Shown: positions 16,491-25,294, counted from the first letter of the stretch. The stretch: 64,000 bases of DNA from Paenibacillus cellulositrophicus (GCF_009363095.1 NZ_CP045295.1:3529501-3593500), one strand, 5' to 3'. Made by a program: numbers and translations. The notes: generated by a model from the sequence alone, not told the origin.

Positions 16491-17378
16491 TTACGATGAC
16501 GATGAAGCCCTCAACGCATACAGCTGCGAGATCACCCGGTCGAGCCGATCCTTGATCAGGATGGCCTCCGCATACTTCGCCGGAATCCCCTCATAGCCGT
16601 AATAGATGCCCGCCAACCCGCCGGCGATCGCTCCAATCGTATCGGAATCGCCGCCCAGGTTGGCTGCCCGCTGCACCGCATCGCTGAAGTCGGTCGCGTG
16701 AAGCAGAATATGCAGCACCCATCGGAACGTATGGACCACGAACCCGCTGGGAGGACAGTCCGGTTCGTCTTCGATCATCCCTTCATACTCGCTGCCCTTG
16801 ATCTCAGCCAAGATGGCTTCGCTCAGGTCCTCACCGCGCAATAGACGATCGGCAATGCGATTATAAATAACGCAGGCTTCCGCGCACCTTGGATCGTAAT
16901 GCGTCATGCGTGATTGCATGATCGTTACCCGCTCAACCTCAGCCGGGTCGTTGTAGGCCAGCACAGCCGGCAGGCAACGCATCAGGGAGCCGTTCCCGCC
17001 GCTCTGACCCATGTCTGCGTGAGCAATAAAAGCGGCTTCGAGCCAATCGCCCTCATATTTTTCAAACACGTGCCGGATGATGTTCCCGATGTCCTTGGGC
17101 CGCGATTGATACCATTCGAGAAAATAACGCCCGATCGCCTCCATCGGCTCTGCGGGATTTTCCAGAATCCCTTCCGCCACGCAGAGCGTCATCATCGTAT
17201 CGTCGGTCACTTCCCCCGGTTCGAGCTGCCATACTCCGCCGCCGATGATCTCCGTCAAATAGCCGTACTGGGCTTTTACTTCCCGGACACTCATAAACTC
17301 CGTCGTTCCGCCAAGCGCATCGCCCACGGCCACGCCGAAGAGGCCGCCCTTCAAGCGGTCGAGCATTTGGTCCTGCAT
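16491..17378 (-). CDS. ADP-ribosylglycohydrolase family protein
   Basis: 295 aa DraG/ARH-type hydrolase removing ADP-ribose from proteins, nucleic acids or small molecules. The N-terminal DRLKGGLFGVAVGDALGG, magnesium-binding VTDDTMM and the C-terminal GGDSDTIGAIAGGLAG provide the two-metal site. Single gene; no ADP-ribosyltransferase or macrodomain neighbour. Two tandem copies of a structured repeat lie directly upstream. Confidence 0.9.
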   Translation of the reverse strand: MQDQMLDRLKGGLFGVAVGDALGGTTEFMSVREVKAQYGYLTEIIGGGVWQLEPGEVTDDTMMTLCVAEGILENPAEPMEAIGRYFLEWYQSRPKDIGNIIRHVFEKYEGDWLEAAFIAHADMGQSGGNGSLMRCLPAVLAYNDPAEVERVTIMQSRMTHYDPRCAEACVIYNRIADRLLRGEDLSEAILAEIKGSEYEGMIEDEPDCPPSGFVVHTFRWVLHILLHATDFSDAVQRAANLGGDSDTIGAIAGGLAGIYYGYEGIPAKYAEAILIKDRLDRVISQLYALRASSSS

Positions 17379-17440
17379 GCCAACACCCCCTGTTTTGATC
17401 TGGAAAAATGGTCCAGCCGTTCTATTAGCTATGATTATAA

Positions 17441-17659
17441 TAAAAATATTTATCGACGTACATTCATAGAAGAAAGACCGCGTTTAGCGGAAATTTTTAT
17501 TGCGAGATCAGGGTGTTTAGCCCGGAAGTTTATACTTTCTGATCTCTAAATAAAAATATCTATCGACGTACATTCAATGAAGACAGACCGCGTTTAGCGG
17601 AAATTTTTATTGCGAGATCAGGATGTTTAGCCTCGGAAGTTATACTCCCTGATCTCTAA
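17441..17659. repeat. Two tandem ~110-base structured repeats
   Basis: Units 17441-17550 and 17551-17659 are about 90% identical with a 110-base period. Each has a small hairpin CCGC-gttta-GCGG, then AAATTTTTATTGCGA, then a longer stem whose arms are GAGATCAG and CTGATCTC (17504-17511 with 17539-17546 in unit 1). Related copies occur at 22047-22118 and 55218-55263. They fill the gap between tetR and the ADP-ribosylglycohydrolase gene. Confidence 0.8.
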
Positions 17660-17703
17660 GCAAACAGAAAGGCTGACGTTTGGGCATGCAACTCACAGAC
17701 AAC

Positions 17704-17731
17704 AAAAAAAACCAGCCTGGGGTGGCTGGGT
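17704..17731 (-). terminator. Terminator of tetR
   Basis: Minus strand ACCCAGCC-ACCCCA-GGCTGGT followed by seven or more T residues. Confidence 0.85.
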
Positions 17732-17740
17732 TGGGTTTAT

Positions 17741-18325
17741 TTATAGTACGGCAGATAAGGTATCCAAAACGCGGGCCGCAAATTGTGCCCGTTCTTCGGG
17801 CGACTCCTCTTTGCCCAAAAAGTTAATTTGGAACGCATGCTGGAAGCAGCTCCCCAGAAGTAAATCGGCAATCGCTCTCGAATCCGTGTTTTCCCCGATT
17901 CTGCCGAGCTGCTTCTCTTGATTCAAATAGGCTTCCACGGCCTCGTTGGCCCTATGGGGACCTTCATTCCGCAGCTCAAAGCCTTCCCGCTGACGAAGCA
18001 GTAGACCTGGCTCAGAGAAAATAGAACCGATCAGGGACATGGAGCTGTGAAAATCCTCCAGCGCCGCAAGAGCAACCTGCTCCAGATTGCGCCGAACGGT
18101 TTCTTTACCCGCGAGAGCTTGCAGCGACTTTAAGGTTCTCATCAAATGCTTTAATTGTCCCCGGATCACATGGAGAAATAAATCTTCTTTGCTGGAAAAG
18201 TGGTTATACAGCGATCCTTCAGAGCAGCCGGCAGCCTTGGCGATTTCCTTGGTTGTGGTCTTGGCCAGCCCGTTCCTTAATAACACCTGTTCTGCGGCAT
18301 CGGCTATTTTATTTTTTAAGTCCAA
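17741..18325 (-). CDS. TetR/AcrR-family repressor
   Basis: 194 aa. N-terminal helix-turn-helix TTKEIAKAAGCSEGSLYNHFSSKEDLF; divergent ligand domain. Transcribed away from a three-gene membrane-protein operon, with three copies of the same palindrome in the shared 240-base region. It therefore most likely represses both itself and that operon. Confidence 0.9.
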   Translation of the reverse strand: MDLKNKIADAAEQVLLRNGLAKTTTKEIAKAAGCSEGSLYNHFSSKEDLFLHVIRGQLKHLMRTLKSLQALAGKETVRRNLEQVALAALEDFHSSMSLIGSIFSEPGLLLRQREGFELRNEGPHRANEAVEAYLNQEKQLGRIGENTDSRAIADLLLGSCFQHAFQINFLGKEESPEERAQFAARVLDTLSAVL

Positions 18326-18378
18326 TGGTATCCCTCACTCTATTGACATTGCAGTCATTACTGGTTATGCTTCCATTA

Positions 18379-18540
18379 TGAGTGTGCACTCACTCATTGT
18401 CAAGCGAGTTAATCTGGTAGTTGAACGGGTTCCTTTAGCCAAAAATGAGTGTGTACTCACTCACGGTGAGAATGAAGATGAGCTAGCCTGTTACTTTCTT
18501 GGATACTCCGTCCCTCCTCAAATGAGTGTGCGCTCACTCA
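18379..18540. promoter_or_regulatory. Three TetR operators
   Basis: TGAGTGTGCACTCACTCA (18379-18396), TGAGTGTGTACTCACTCA (18446-18463) and TGAGTGTGCGCTCACTCA (18523-18540) share TGAGTGTGYRCTCACTCA. The last ends 24 bases before the DUF6526 start, close to its ribosome-binding site. Confidence 0.85.
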
Positions 18541-18563
18541 AATATCGTGAAAGGAGGTTTAAG

Positions 18564-18998
18564 ATGCAATCACAAAATTATAAAAATCATGTGAGGATGG
18601 TTCCGGCGTTCCATTTTTTCCTGGTGCCCCTGGGTATCATTACGCTGATCGCTTCCCTCATCCATCTGTTTGTCGCTGAAATGCGCGGGATATCACTGTT
18701 TTCCTCGCTGCTGTTCGTGTCGGTCTCCCTGATGGCGGTCATGACGATGATCTTCGCCCGGAGGTTTGCCTGCAAGGCTCAGGACCGCGCCATTCGGACT
18801 GAAGAAAACCTGCGCTGCTTTGCACTCACCGGCAAGCTGCTTGATCCCCGTCTGACAACGAATCAAATCCTTGCACTGCGATTCGCACCGGATGAGGAAT
18901 GGATGGCTTTGTGCGACAAGGCCGTAAATGATCATCTCACTCCTGAAAGTATCAAGCGGTCTATTAAAGCTTGGAAAGCCGATTTGGAACGCGTATAA
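18564..18998 (+). CDS. DUF6526-like membrane protein
   Basis: 144 aa. N-terminal QNYKNHVRMVPAFHFFLVPLG and two membrane helices (about 12-33 and 43-62), then a soluble helical tail with LALRFAPDEEW, as in DUF6526. ATG 18564 follows AAGGAGG by 6 nt. First gene of the TetR-controlled operon. Function unknown. Confidence 0.75.
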   Translation: MQSQNYKNHVRMVPAFHFFLVPLGIITLIASLIHLFVAEMRGISLFSSLLFVSVSLMAVMTMIFARRFACKAQDRAIRTEENLRCFALTGKLLDPRLTTNQILALRFAPDEEWMALCDKAVNDHLTPESIKRSIKAWKADLERV

Positions 18999-19023
18999 CC
19001 CCTAAATGAATGGAGGACGAAAA

Positions 19024-19515
19024 GTGAAGCATCTATCCGAAACGTTAAAAGAGAGGACCCTGCATGTGCTCGCTGCCCATGCCCAGCAATATATCGATGA
19101 CCAATGGAAGCCGGTTTGGGACCGCCATATCGAGGAAACGGAACGAATTTTTGCAAAAGGCGGAGATTCCGCCTATGGCTTTTACTGCCTTAAACTGTTC
19201 CAGCCCTTGGCTGCGGAAATTGTAGAAGCGGGATTAGTCACCCGGCCGGTTCTGCCGGGAATTTTCCCCCAATCGGAAGAGCACTGGGGACCATGGGAGA
19301 ACCGGGAAAGGCGATTTTGGAGCGTGATCCAGCAAGAAAACGGAAAAGCGATCGGCACGCTGATTACGCGCTTTTTTCACGACCATACCCGGCTGCGTCT
19401 GCCTAGACAGCCGCATGTCTACGCGATTCACGAGACAGACCCCGCTGAAATTTCCCGTATTCTTATTCAAGCTGACCCCTGTGTTCTGGATTCGCGAACG
19501 GTCGGTGAGGCATGA
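19024..19515 (+). CDS. Hypothetical protein in the TetR-controlled operon
   Basis: 163 aa, soluble, no family recognised. Rich in Trp/Phe/His in the middle (EEHWGPWENRERRFWSVI). GTG 19024 chosen: GGAGG lies 7 nt upstream. Its stop overlaps the next start by 4 nt, so it is translated with the membrane protein downstream. Confidence 0.7.
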   Translation: MKHLSETLKERTLHVLAAHAQQYIDDQWKPVWDRHIEETERIFAKGGDSAYGFYCLKLFQPLAAEIVEAGLVTRPVLPGIFPQSEEHWGPWENRERRFWSVIQQENGKAIGTLITRFFHDHTRLRLPRQPHVYAIHETDPAEISRILIQADPCVLDSRTVGEA

Positions 19516-19919
19516 TGGTAAACAGATCCTACTCCCGGATAGCCCGTATCTGTTTTATGACGCTCGCATGGCTGTTTACCATCTCCGTTGCACTCCAGGT
19601 ATTTCTCGCTGGGCTTGCCCTCTTCGTCAGCCCGGATAACTGGCTAATCCATGCAAATTTCGCCAGGTATTTCTCTTTGCTGCCTCTAATTATGGCTGTG
19701 TTAGCCTGGACCGCCCGTTTGCCCGGCAAAATGATCCGGAGAAGTTTAGGGCTGCTCGGCATGACAATAGGCATGTTTCTGACCGCGGTGCTGTCATCCC
19801 GAATCGGTATGTTATCCGCGCTGCATCCGGTCATTGCGATCATGCTCTTTTGGAGCTGCACCCTCATCCTCCGCTCGACTTGGGAGGATAGCGTAATGAA
19901 CGCAACATTAAATCATTGA
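19512..19919 (+). CDS. DUF6220-like four-helix membrane protein
   Basis: 135 aa with four hydrophobic segments (about 15-38, 52-66, 77-97, 104-122) and the family-like VALQVFLAGLALFV and LHPVIAIMLF stretches. Last gene of the TetR operon, ATGA overlap with its neighbour, followed by a terminator. Function unknown. Confidence 0.75.
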   Translation: MMVNRSYSRIARICFMTLAWLFTISVALQVFLAGLALFVSPDNWLIHANFARYFSLLPLIMAVLAWTARLPGKMIRRSLGLLGMTIGMFLTAVLSSRIGMLSALHPVIAIMLFWSCTLILRSTWEDSVMNATLNH

Positions 19920-19937
19920 TAGATAAAAGCGCAGGTT

Positions 19938-19962
19938 AGGGCACCTTGAAGGGTGCCTTTTT
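19938..19962 (+). terminator. Terminator of the TetR-controlled operon
   Basis: AGGGCACC-TTGAAG-GGTGCC-TTTTT. Confidence 0.85.
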
Positions 19963-20043
19963 CCGTTCCTTCCGATACAACGGATTCATTTATATAAAAA
20001 AAGCACGATATCTCCTTTCTTTTGCTGTAAGACGCACGTTTCA

Positions 20044-20124
20044 GGCAACGGTAAGATCGCGCCGCAAGGTCCACTTACCCGGGCTGAGGCGGCGGTCATT
20101 TTGTATCGGATTTGGAAGTTGTAG
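20044..20124 (+). pseudogene. Remnant of an SLH (S-layer homology) domain
   Basis: Read in frame from 20044 this encodes GNGKIAPQGPLTRAEAAVIL followed by YRIWKL and a stop. This is the conserved end of an SLH repeat (LTRAEAA.IL.R). No start codon, ribosome site or remaining SLH sequence precedes it, so it is the 3' scrap of a deleted surface-protein gene. Recognition rests on the short motif only. Confidence 0.6.
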
Positions 20125-20150
20125 CATTGGGGAGTCATACTTTGAAATGG

Positions 20151-20189
20151 AAAGGAGACGCCGGTTAGTTGACCGGTGTCTCCTTTTTA
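20151..20189. terminator. Bidirectional terminator
   Basis: AAAGGAGACgCCGGT-tagttg-ACCGGtGTCTCCTTTTT. It ends the lipoprotein gene on the minus strand and perhaps the lost SLH gene on the plus strand. Confidence 0.85.
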
Positions 20190-20202
20190 TCCCCAGATCA
20201 TC

Positions 20203-20988
20203 TTATCTGTGAACAGGTTCAAATCTGATTTGATCAGCAATCAATTTATTTTCTGCAGGATCGAATTTATAGGTGATCTGAAAATCGCCTACGTATTGCG
20301 GAGAAATGCCAACGCTCGCGCCTAACGTGGTGACGATTTGTTGATTCTTCATCCAATAATAGACGACGCCGCCAAAACTAAGCTTGTCCTGTTTAAAGTT
20401 TATACCGGCAACCTGATAATCAAATTGATGTTCTTTTCCCTGTGAATTTACCTTAATAGCCAAAGTCTGATCATTTTTCCGGGTAACCCCCGTTTCGATC
20501 TGGCCGGCGACAATCTCCTGGTAGCTTTGCACTTTGATTTCGGACAGATCCGTCCCGTCCAGCACATGTAATTCATCAATATTCAGTCCTGTCCCTTTTC
20601 CCTTATTAAGGATGATCACTGCTTCTTCTTTCCCGTCCCCGGTAACATCCGTGTAGTAAATACGCGGGTCCTCAGTCGTCGAAAAGCTCCAGTCGAATGC
20701 CTTGTTCACACCACTCACGTCAACGGCTACGGATTCATACGAATATTGCCCTTCCTTAACCGGCGTCAGCTTTACCTCCTTGTTCTCCGAAGACCAAGAT
20801 TTCGCATCCAGTGACGGATCCGCCGTATCCACACGAGTTTCTTGTTGCAAATGTGTTGTTACCTGAGAGTTTTTTGTTGCTTCCGTACCTATTAAGGGAC
20901 TGTTTATCGTCTGATCTTTGCTGCAACCCACAAGAAAACCGAACATTAAAATCGAAGTCGAAAATAATGCGAGCTTGTTAATGACCAT
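20203..20988 (-). CDS. Hypothetical lipoprotein
   Basis: 261 aa. Signal peptide with lipobox LVGC (cysteine ~22), a Ser/Thr/Asn-rich linker, then a beta-rich domain with DVTGDGKEEAVIILNKGKG, which looks like a single calcium-binding FG-GAP-like loop. Anchored outside the membrane. No function assigned. The ATG is immediately behind GTGAGAGG, an unusually tight spacing. Confidence 0.75.
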   Translation of the reverse strand: MVINKLALFSTSILMFGFLVGCSKDQTINSPLIGTEATKNSQVTTHLQQETRVDTADPSLDAKSWSSENKEVKLTPVKEGQYSYESVAVDVSGVNKAFDWSFSTTEDPRIYYTDVTGDGKEEAVIILNKGKGTGLNIDELHVLDGTDLSEIKVQSYQEIVAGQIETGVTRKNDQTLAIKVNSQGKEHQFDYQVAGINFKQDKLSFGGVVYYWMKNQQIVTTLGASVGISPQYVGDFQITYKFDPAENKLIADQIRFEPVHR

Positions 20989-21279
20989 CCTCTCACTTTC
21001 GCTAGTTGATGCACATCATTATATACGTTCTATTTTCCATATAATTTAAGAAATGGTTATTATGATTTGAAAATATCGTAACCTCTTATCTATAAACGCT
21101 GTTAGTCGTAAGAAGTAACGCCCCGGGAATGCCGAGGACAGAATAATCCGGCTCTTGAAGTCCAGCCACCCCAGCCATGAACGATTGAGTGAGCTAATTG
21201 CTCCACGCTCGAAGGAAAAAGCCCCCCGCGTCCAGAATATATCAGCTATGAGCGTATGATGATGGGAGAGTGAGCGCAC

Positions 21280-21972
21280 ATGAGCGATGAGCAATGGCTG
21301 AAAGTTTCCGATTTGGCGGGACAGCTTGAAATCCCTCAGCCAACAATCAGGCGATACATGGACCGGCACGGACATCACTTGCATACGAAAAAGCAGCATA
21401 AAAGTTATCTGATATCTTCCGCGTCTATTCCCACGCTGGCCCGGATCCGTGACGAATACTCCAAGGGGCTGAACGGGGAGCAGGTCGAGGAGGTGCTGCT
21501 GGGCCAGTCATCCACGATCACGACCGTGAGCGATACCAGTGTCCATAAGGATGAGCGCGTGAGCGATCATCTTGCCGAAGCCTTGTCCGAATTGGAGAAA
21601 TCCGTGATCGATCGCTTTAACAACCAGGAGCAATTTAATCAGCATCTGCTCGAACTGCTGCAGCGTGAGCAGGAAAAAGTCGAACGTCTTACTGAGCTCC
21701 TTATGAAGCAGACCGAAGCGGCGGCGTCCTTGTCCCCAGCGGTTCAGACCCAGAGCCGGAAACAGGCGGATCACCTAACGGAACGAAGGGTGAAGCGTCA
21801 GCTGGAGAGCGAGGCCTTGGAGCTCTGGCTTAACAAGCCTGCGCTTGAACGAACGAAAAGGAACGTGCTGTTTCAAAGGAAAGAGGACAGCGAGGCTAAG
21901 GAAAAATTTGTGAGAGACTACGTGCTGGAACATTACGTGAGCCGTTTAAACGAGGAATTTAATAGAAGCTAA
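21280..21972 (+). CDS. MerR-type HTH protein with coiled coil (RacA-like)
   Basis: 230 aa. Residues 6-35 are a MerR-like helix-turn-helix (WLKVSDLAGQLEIPQPTIRRYM). Residues ~100-155 are a predicted coiled coil (LSELEKSVIDRF ... LLELLQREQEKVERLTELL), followed by a basic tail. The layout matches RacA and related DNA-binding/anchoring proteins, but sequence identity cannot be judged, so the role (chromosome organisation or regulation) is open. Confidence 0.65.
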   Translation: MSDEQWLKVSDLAGQLEIPQPTIRRYMDRHGHHLHTKKQHKSYLISSASIPTLARIRDEYSKGLNGEQVEEVLLGQSSTITTVSDTSVHKDERVSDHLAEALSELEKSVIDRFNNQEQFNQHLLELLQREQEKVERLTELLMKQTEAAASLSPAVQTQSRKQADHLTERRVKRQLESEALELWLNKPALERTKRNVLFQRKEDSEAKEKFVRDYVLEHYVSRLNEEFNRS

Positions 21973-22005
21973 ACCTGTTCGAAAAGCATAAATAGACGAA
22001 AAAGA

Positions 22006-22034
22006 GCGGTCCGTATTGGATCGCTCTTTTTTAT
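22006..22034 (+). terminator. Terminator of the RacA-like gene
   Basis: AAAAAGAGCG ... CGCTCTTTTTT. Confidence 0.8.
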
Positions 22035-22046
22035 AGAAATCCGGCC

Positions 22047-22118
22047 CGCATTTAGCGAAACTTTCTCTTGCGATATAAGAAACCTGAGTTTCGCGAGGCT
22101 CACACTTTCTTATATCTC
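22047..22118. repeat. Third copy of the structured repeat
   Basis: Same layout as the 17.4 kb units: GCATTTAGCG, AAACTTTCTCTTGCGA, then a stem with different but perfectly paired arms GATATAAGAAA (22072-22082) and TTTCTTATATC (22106-22116). Overlaps the last codons of the glycosyltransferase gene. Confidence 0.7.
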
Positions 22119-23176
22119 TTAAAATAAGCCTTGGGCGGCCTGCCCCCAGCTCGCGACCGGGAACGGAACACGAATTTGCGCTGGCACCAGTAGCTGAACA
22201 CGAACAAGGAGCCTTCGGTGAGCAGCTTGGCGATGAAAAGCGGAATCACCAGAATTCCATGGAACAATACCAACAGCCCGTAATTTAATCCCATGACCAG
22301 CGCGACCAGCGCAAAATATTTCGGAGCCGATTCGATCAGCCGGGGGGCGTCCTTTTTCACAAATACATAGCGACGGTTCATGGCATAGTTGAATATGGCG
22401 CTGCACAACCGTGAACCGACTACGGCGGCCAGCAGGCTGCCGGTAACGAACTGAAGCACGAAGAGCATCAGGAAATCCAGCCCTGCCGAGAGTACGGACG
22501 AAGAGCAAAACTTTAGGATAGGGGCATAAATCCGGATGGAGTCCGCAACCGGGCGAAAATGGGAAGACTTGTTCTTTTCCAAATAGACGGTATCAATGGG
22601 CACCTCATGGATCGGATAGCCGTCTCCGCGTGCCTGCAGCAGCATGTTCATTTCATACTCAAAACGGTCGCCCGGAATGCCGCACAGCCAGTCCAGCATC
22701 GCCGGCGAGAAGCCGCGAAGGCCCGTCTGCGTATCCGTGACGGAGCGGCCGGTCGTCAGGGCGTACACCAAGCGTGTCGCTTGGTTGCCGAACCGGCTCC
22801 GCAGCGGTACCCTGCCGGTAAAATGCCGGCAGCCGAGCACGATATGGTCCGGATGCTCATCGACCGCTGCGGCAATCCGGACGATATCGGCCGGCAGGTG
22901 CTGTCCGTCGCTGTCCGCACAGACGATCCCTCCCGTCTCACCCGCCTTCTTCAGGAAGGCGAAGCCCGTCTTCAAGGCCCGCCCTTTGCCAAGGTTGTGG
23001 TCGTGGGTCAGCACGATGCAGCCGGCCTGGCGAGCCGAATGGAACAGCTCCCCATAGGCCTCCCCGCTGCCGTCATCGACCACGACGATCCTGCAGCGGC
23101 AAGCCGCTTTCAGGTCGGCAATCAGCTGCAGCAGTCTCTCGTCAGGCTCATAGGCCGGAATCAATACGGTTGTCAT
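22100..23176 (-). CDS. Family-2 glycosyltransferase fused to GtrA-like membrane domain
   Basis: 358 aa. GT-A domain (1-~215): TVLIPAYEPDERL, VVVDDGSGE, HNLGKGRALKTGF, ADSDGQHLP (DxD-type metal site) and TDTQTGLRGFS. C-terminal GtrA domain (~235-345) with four helices. It would transfer a sugar from a nucleotide sugar to a polyprenyl carrier and help flip it, for decoration of teichoic acid or another cell-wall polymer. ATG 23176 follows AGGAGG by 8 nt. 31 nt after the phosphodiester glycosidase gene, so one operon. Confidence 0.85.
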   Translation of the reverse strand: MTTVLIPAYEPDERLLQLIADLKAACRCRIVVVDDGSGEAYGELFHSARQAGCIVLTHDHNLGKGRALKTGFAFLKKAGETGGIVCADSDGQHLPADIVRIAAAVDEHPDHIVLGCRHFTGRVPLRSRFGNQATRLVYALTTGRSVTDTQTGLRGFSPAMLDWLCGIPGDRFEYEMNMLLQARGDGYPIHEVPIDTVYLEKNKSSHFRPVADSIRIYAPILKFCSSSVLSAGLDFLMLFVLQFVTGSLLAAVVGSRLCSAIFNYAMNRRYVFVKKDAPRLIESAPKYFALVALVMGLNYGLLVLFHGILVIPLFIAKLLTEGSLFVFSYWCQRKFVFRSRSRAGGRPPKAYFKRYKKV

Positions 23177-23207
23177 GTCGGTAGCCTCCTTCAGCTTCGT
23201 CGGTCCG

Positions 23208-24224
23208 TTATTCGCCAACATAAATAATGTCGCTGACGCCGCGCTCCTGGCCTTTGCCCCCAGGACTGTTGACGACCCGGCCCATGAAGTACATGGTCGA
23301 TGAACCGCCGCCGTCGAGGTTGTAGGCCTCGGTCGCTCCCAGGTCCTCAAACAGATTCGCAAACTCGTTCAGCGTCATGCCCCGGCTGTAATTCTGCTGC
23401 CGCCCGTCCACCACGACAAACACGTAGTGACTCGCCGAAATGATGCCGATCCCCGTCCGCGGATTCGATTCGTCGATCGTGCGGTTGCCGAAGTTGGTAT
23501 CGATTTTGACGTTATCGAAGTTCTGCACCGCCGTGCCGTCTTTCACCAGAACCGGTCCGAACGAAAAGGTATTCGTTACCCCTTGGGCAAGCAAATCCTC
23601 GGCGGAAACCTCCTCCTCGTTATACGATTTCATCGTGCCGTCACCGAACAGCGCCAGCCCGTCACGCGCAGGCTCATCACGGTACAAGGTGCCGTTACGG
23701 ATGACGACGCCGTCATTCCGGAACCCGTAATAGTCCCCGTTGATGGCAAGAATGGCATTGTTGGCGGATGCGATCTCCGAGGTATGCTCGGTAATGTTGC
23801 GGCCGAAGGAATTATCCGCGAAGGCTGTCCGAAGGTTGGACGCGTTCTTCAGCTGAACATCGGCGACGTAATACGTAATTTTATCCGCGCCTGTACCGGT
23901 CTCCACTTGCTTGATCGAAATATCGACGTTATCGCTCTTGTAGTTCCAATCGTCAGAGGTTGCGTTTACCGCTGAGGCCGTGGATGCCGCAGATTCCGTG
24001 TTCGTCGATGTATTCGTAGCAGCTGTTTTCGTTGTACTCGCCGACTGCCTACCGGAAGCGGAGGACGATATGGCTGCTGCCGTGCTGGGCTGGGCAACGA
24101 CCTCCTCCACATGCGGGATCAAATACCGGTCGGCCAGCCCGTACAGGATACTGCCGACCGTGGCAACAGACAGCGTAAGACTGATGAGCAGAATGCGCTT
24201 GGACTTCTTTTTCTTATTGTTCAT
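23208..24224 (-). CDS. Phosphodiester glycosidase family exoprotein (NAGPA-like)
   Basis: 338 aa. N-terminal cytoplasmic lysine-rich patch and one membrane anchor (10-30), a low-complexity Ala/Ser/Thr linker (~45-90), then the NAGPA domain with AINGDYYGFR, GIGIISASHYVFVVVDGRQ and the terminal YNLDGGGSSTMYF motif. Acts outside the cell on sugar phosphodiesters, for example wall or exopolysaccharide. Co-transcribed with the glycosyltransferase. Confidence 0.85.
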   Translation of the reverse strand: MNNKKKKSKRILLISLTLSVATVGSILYGLADRYLIPHVEEVVAQPSTAAAISSSASGRQSASTTKTAATNTSTNTESAASTASAVNATSDDWNYKSDNVDISIKQVETGTGADKITYYVADVQLKNASNLRTAFADNSFGRNITEHTSEIASANNAILAINGDYYGFRNDGVVIRNGTLYRDEPARDGLALFGDGTMKSYNEEEVSAEDLLAQGVTNTFSFGPVLVKDGTAVQNFDNVKIDTNFGNRTIDESNPRTGIGIISASHYVFVVVDGRQQNYSRGMTLNEFANLFEDLGATEAYNLDGGGSSTMYFMGRVVNSPGGKGQERGVSDIIYVGE

Positions 24225-24508
24225 GGATGATTACTCCTTGTGGCTGTAATGGGATAGCCCTAGAGTAAACCCCAATATTTAAATGGAACTTAAATGGAAT
24301 ATGAAGCTGATGGAATGGTGCAAAAATCGGGGATCTGACGAAGGCGGCCATAGAGCGGCATGGCCTCATCTTGATTCGAAGCATATATGTAGGGAAATAT
24401 TTTTAAAAAAGAGAAGAAATCTATTGCAGCTGTAAAGCTTGAGAGGATGAACTGAGGTCCAAAAAGATTGAAAGGCAGGAGGATACAACCAATGATGCAA
24501 ATCATGAC

Positions 24509-25138
24509 TTATGTGGCTAAGGCTTCTTTCGTGATTTTCTCGATATCGATCGGGGATCTGGATCCTTCGCTGACTAAATCGGGGAGAATATACTGTAAAA
24601 AATAATCGACGCAATGGAGCTTGATTCCTTTAATTTTGATGAGGGCATCTCTATACATGACGACGAACTCTTTTTCCGTGTTTCCGCGCTGCAGCTCTGT
24701 AAAGGCCTCGTAGATTTGATCCAGTTTATCGGCTACTTCCAGGATTCTGCCTTCGACGGAGTCATCCTTGCCTTCACGCAGTTGTCTGCGAAAAATCGGC
24801 TGAAACTCTGACGGAATATGCTCATCAATGAAATGAGCGACCATGCCTTCCTCCACTTGCTGAAGCATTGCCCGCAGTTCGAGGGAGTGGTGCTTCACGG
24901 GCGTTTTGATATCCCCGATAAAAATCTCGCCGTAATCATGACTGCTGGTAATTTCGTACAGCTTCTTCCAGTCCACCGTGACTCCGTTGGTTTCCTCAAT
25001 GTCAGCCAGCGTTTTGGCGTACTGGACAACCTTCCAGGAATGGGCGGAAACGCTGTGCTCCTCAAATTTGAACTTGCCGGGACAACGAATGATGCGTTCG
25101 AGGTCGTTCAGCGATTGAAAGTACGTATGAATTCCCAT
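24509..25138 (-). CDS. HD-domain hydrolase (YfbR-like)
   Basis: 209 aa. HD metal site: histidines in EEHSVSAHSW, the HD pair in SSHDYGEIFIGD and the distal Asp in LEVADKLDQIYEA, matching YfbR/5'-deoxynucleotidase-type proteins. Substrate probably a nucleotide. ATG 25138 is chosen because MGIHTYF begins the conserved part and AAAGGG lies 8 nt upstream. Single gene. Confidence 0.8.
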   Translation of the reverse strand: MGIHTYFQSLNDLERIIRCPGKFKFEEHSVSAHSWKVVQYAKTLADIEETNGVTVDWKKLYEITSSHDYGEIFIGDIKTPVKHHSLELRAMLQQVEEGMVAHFIDEHIPSEFQPIFRRQLREGKDDSVEGRILEVADKLDQIYEAFTELQRGNTEKEFVVMYRDALIKIKGIKLHCVDYFLQYILPDLVSEGSRSPIDIEKITKEALAT

Positions 25139-25294
25139 AGCTGCACCCTTTCTTTGTGTAAAATGGTTGATATACTGCTGTACTTCTAGTATACATTCGG
25201 TTTGTAAAAGGACCGTAAAGTGACGCAAGAAGTTATTGGGAACCAGCGGAAGTTATTCATGGGATACCTCGGCGGTCCCATTTCACATTGCAAA

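Noticed and set aside
17441..17659. CRISPR array
   Set aside because: Only two units with a 110-base period and no spacers; no cas genes in the window.
19946..20212. 88-residue plus-strand frame after the DUF6220 gene
   Set aside because: Starts in a terminator stem and ends in another; the SLH remnant is in a different frame.
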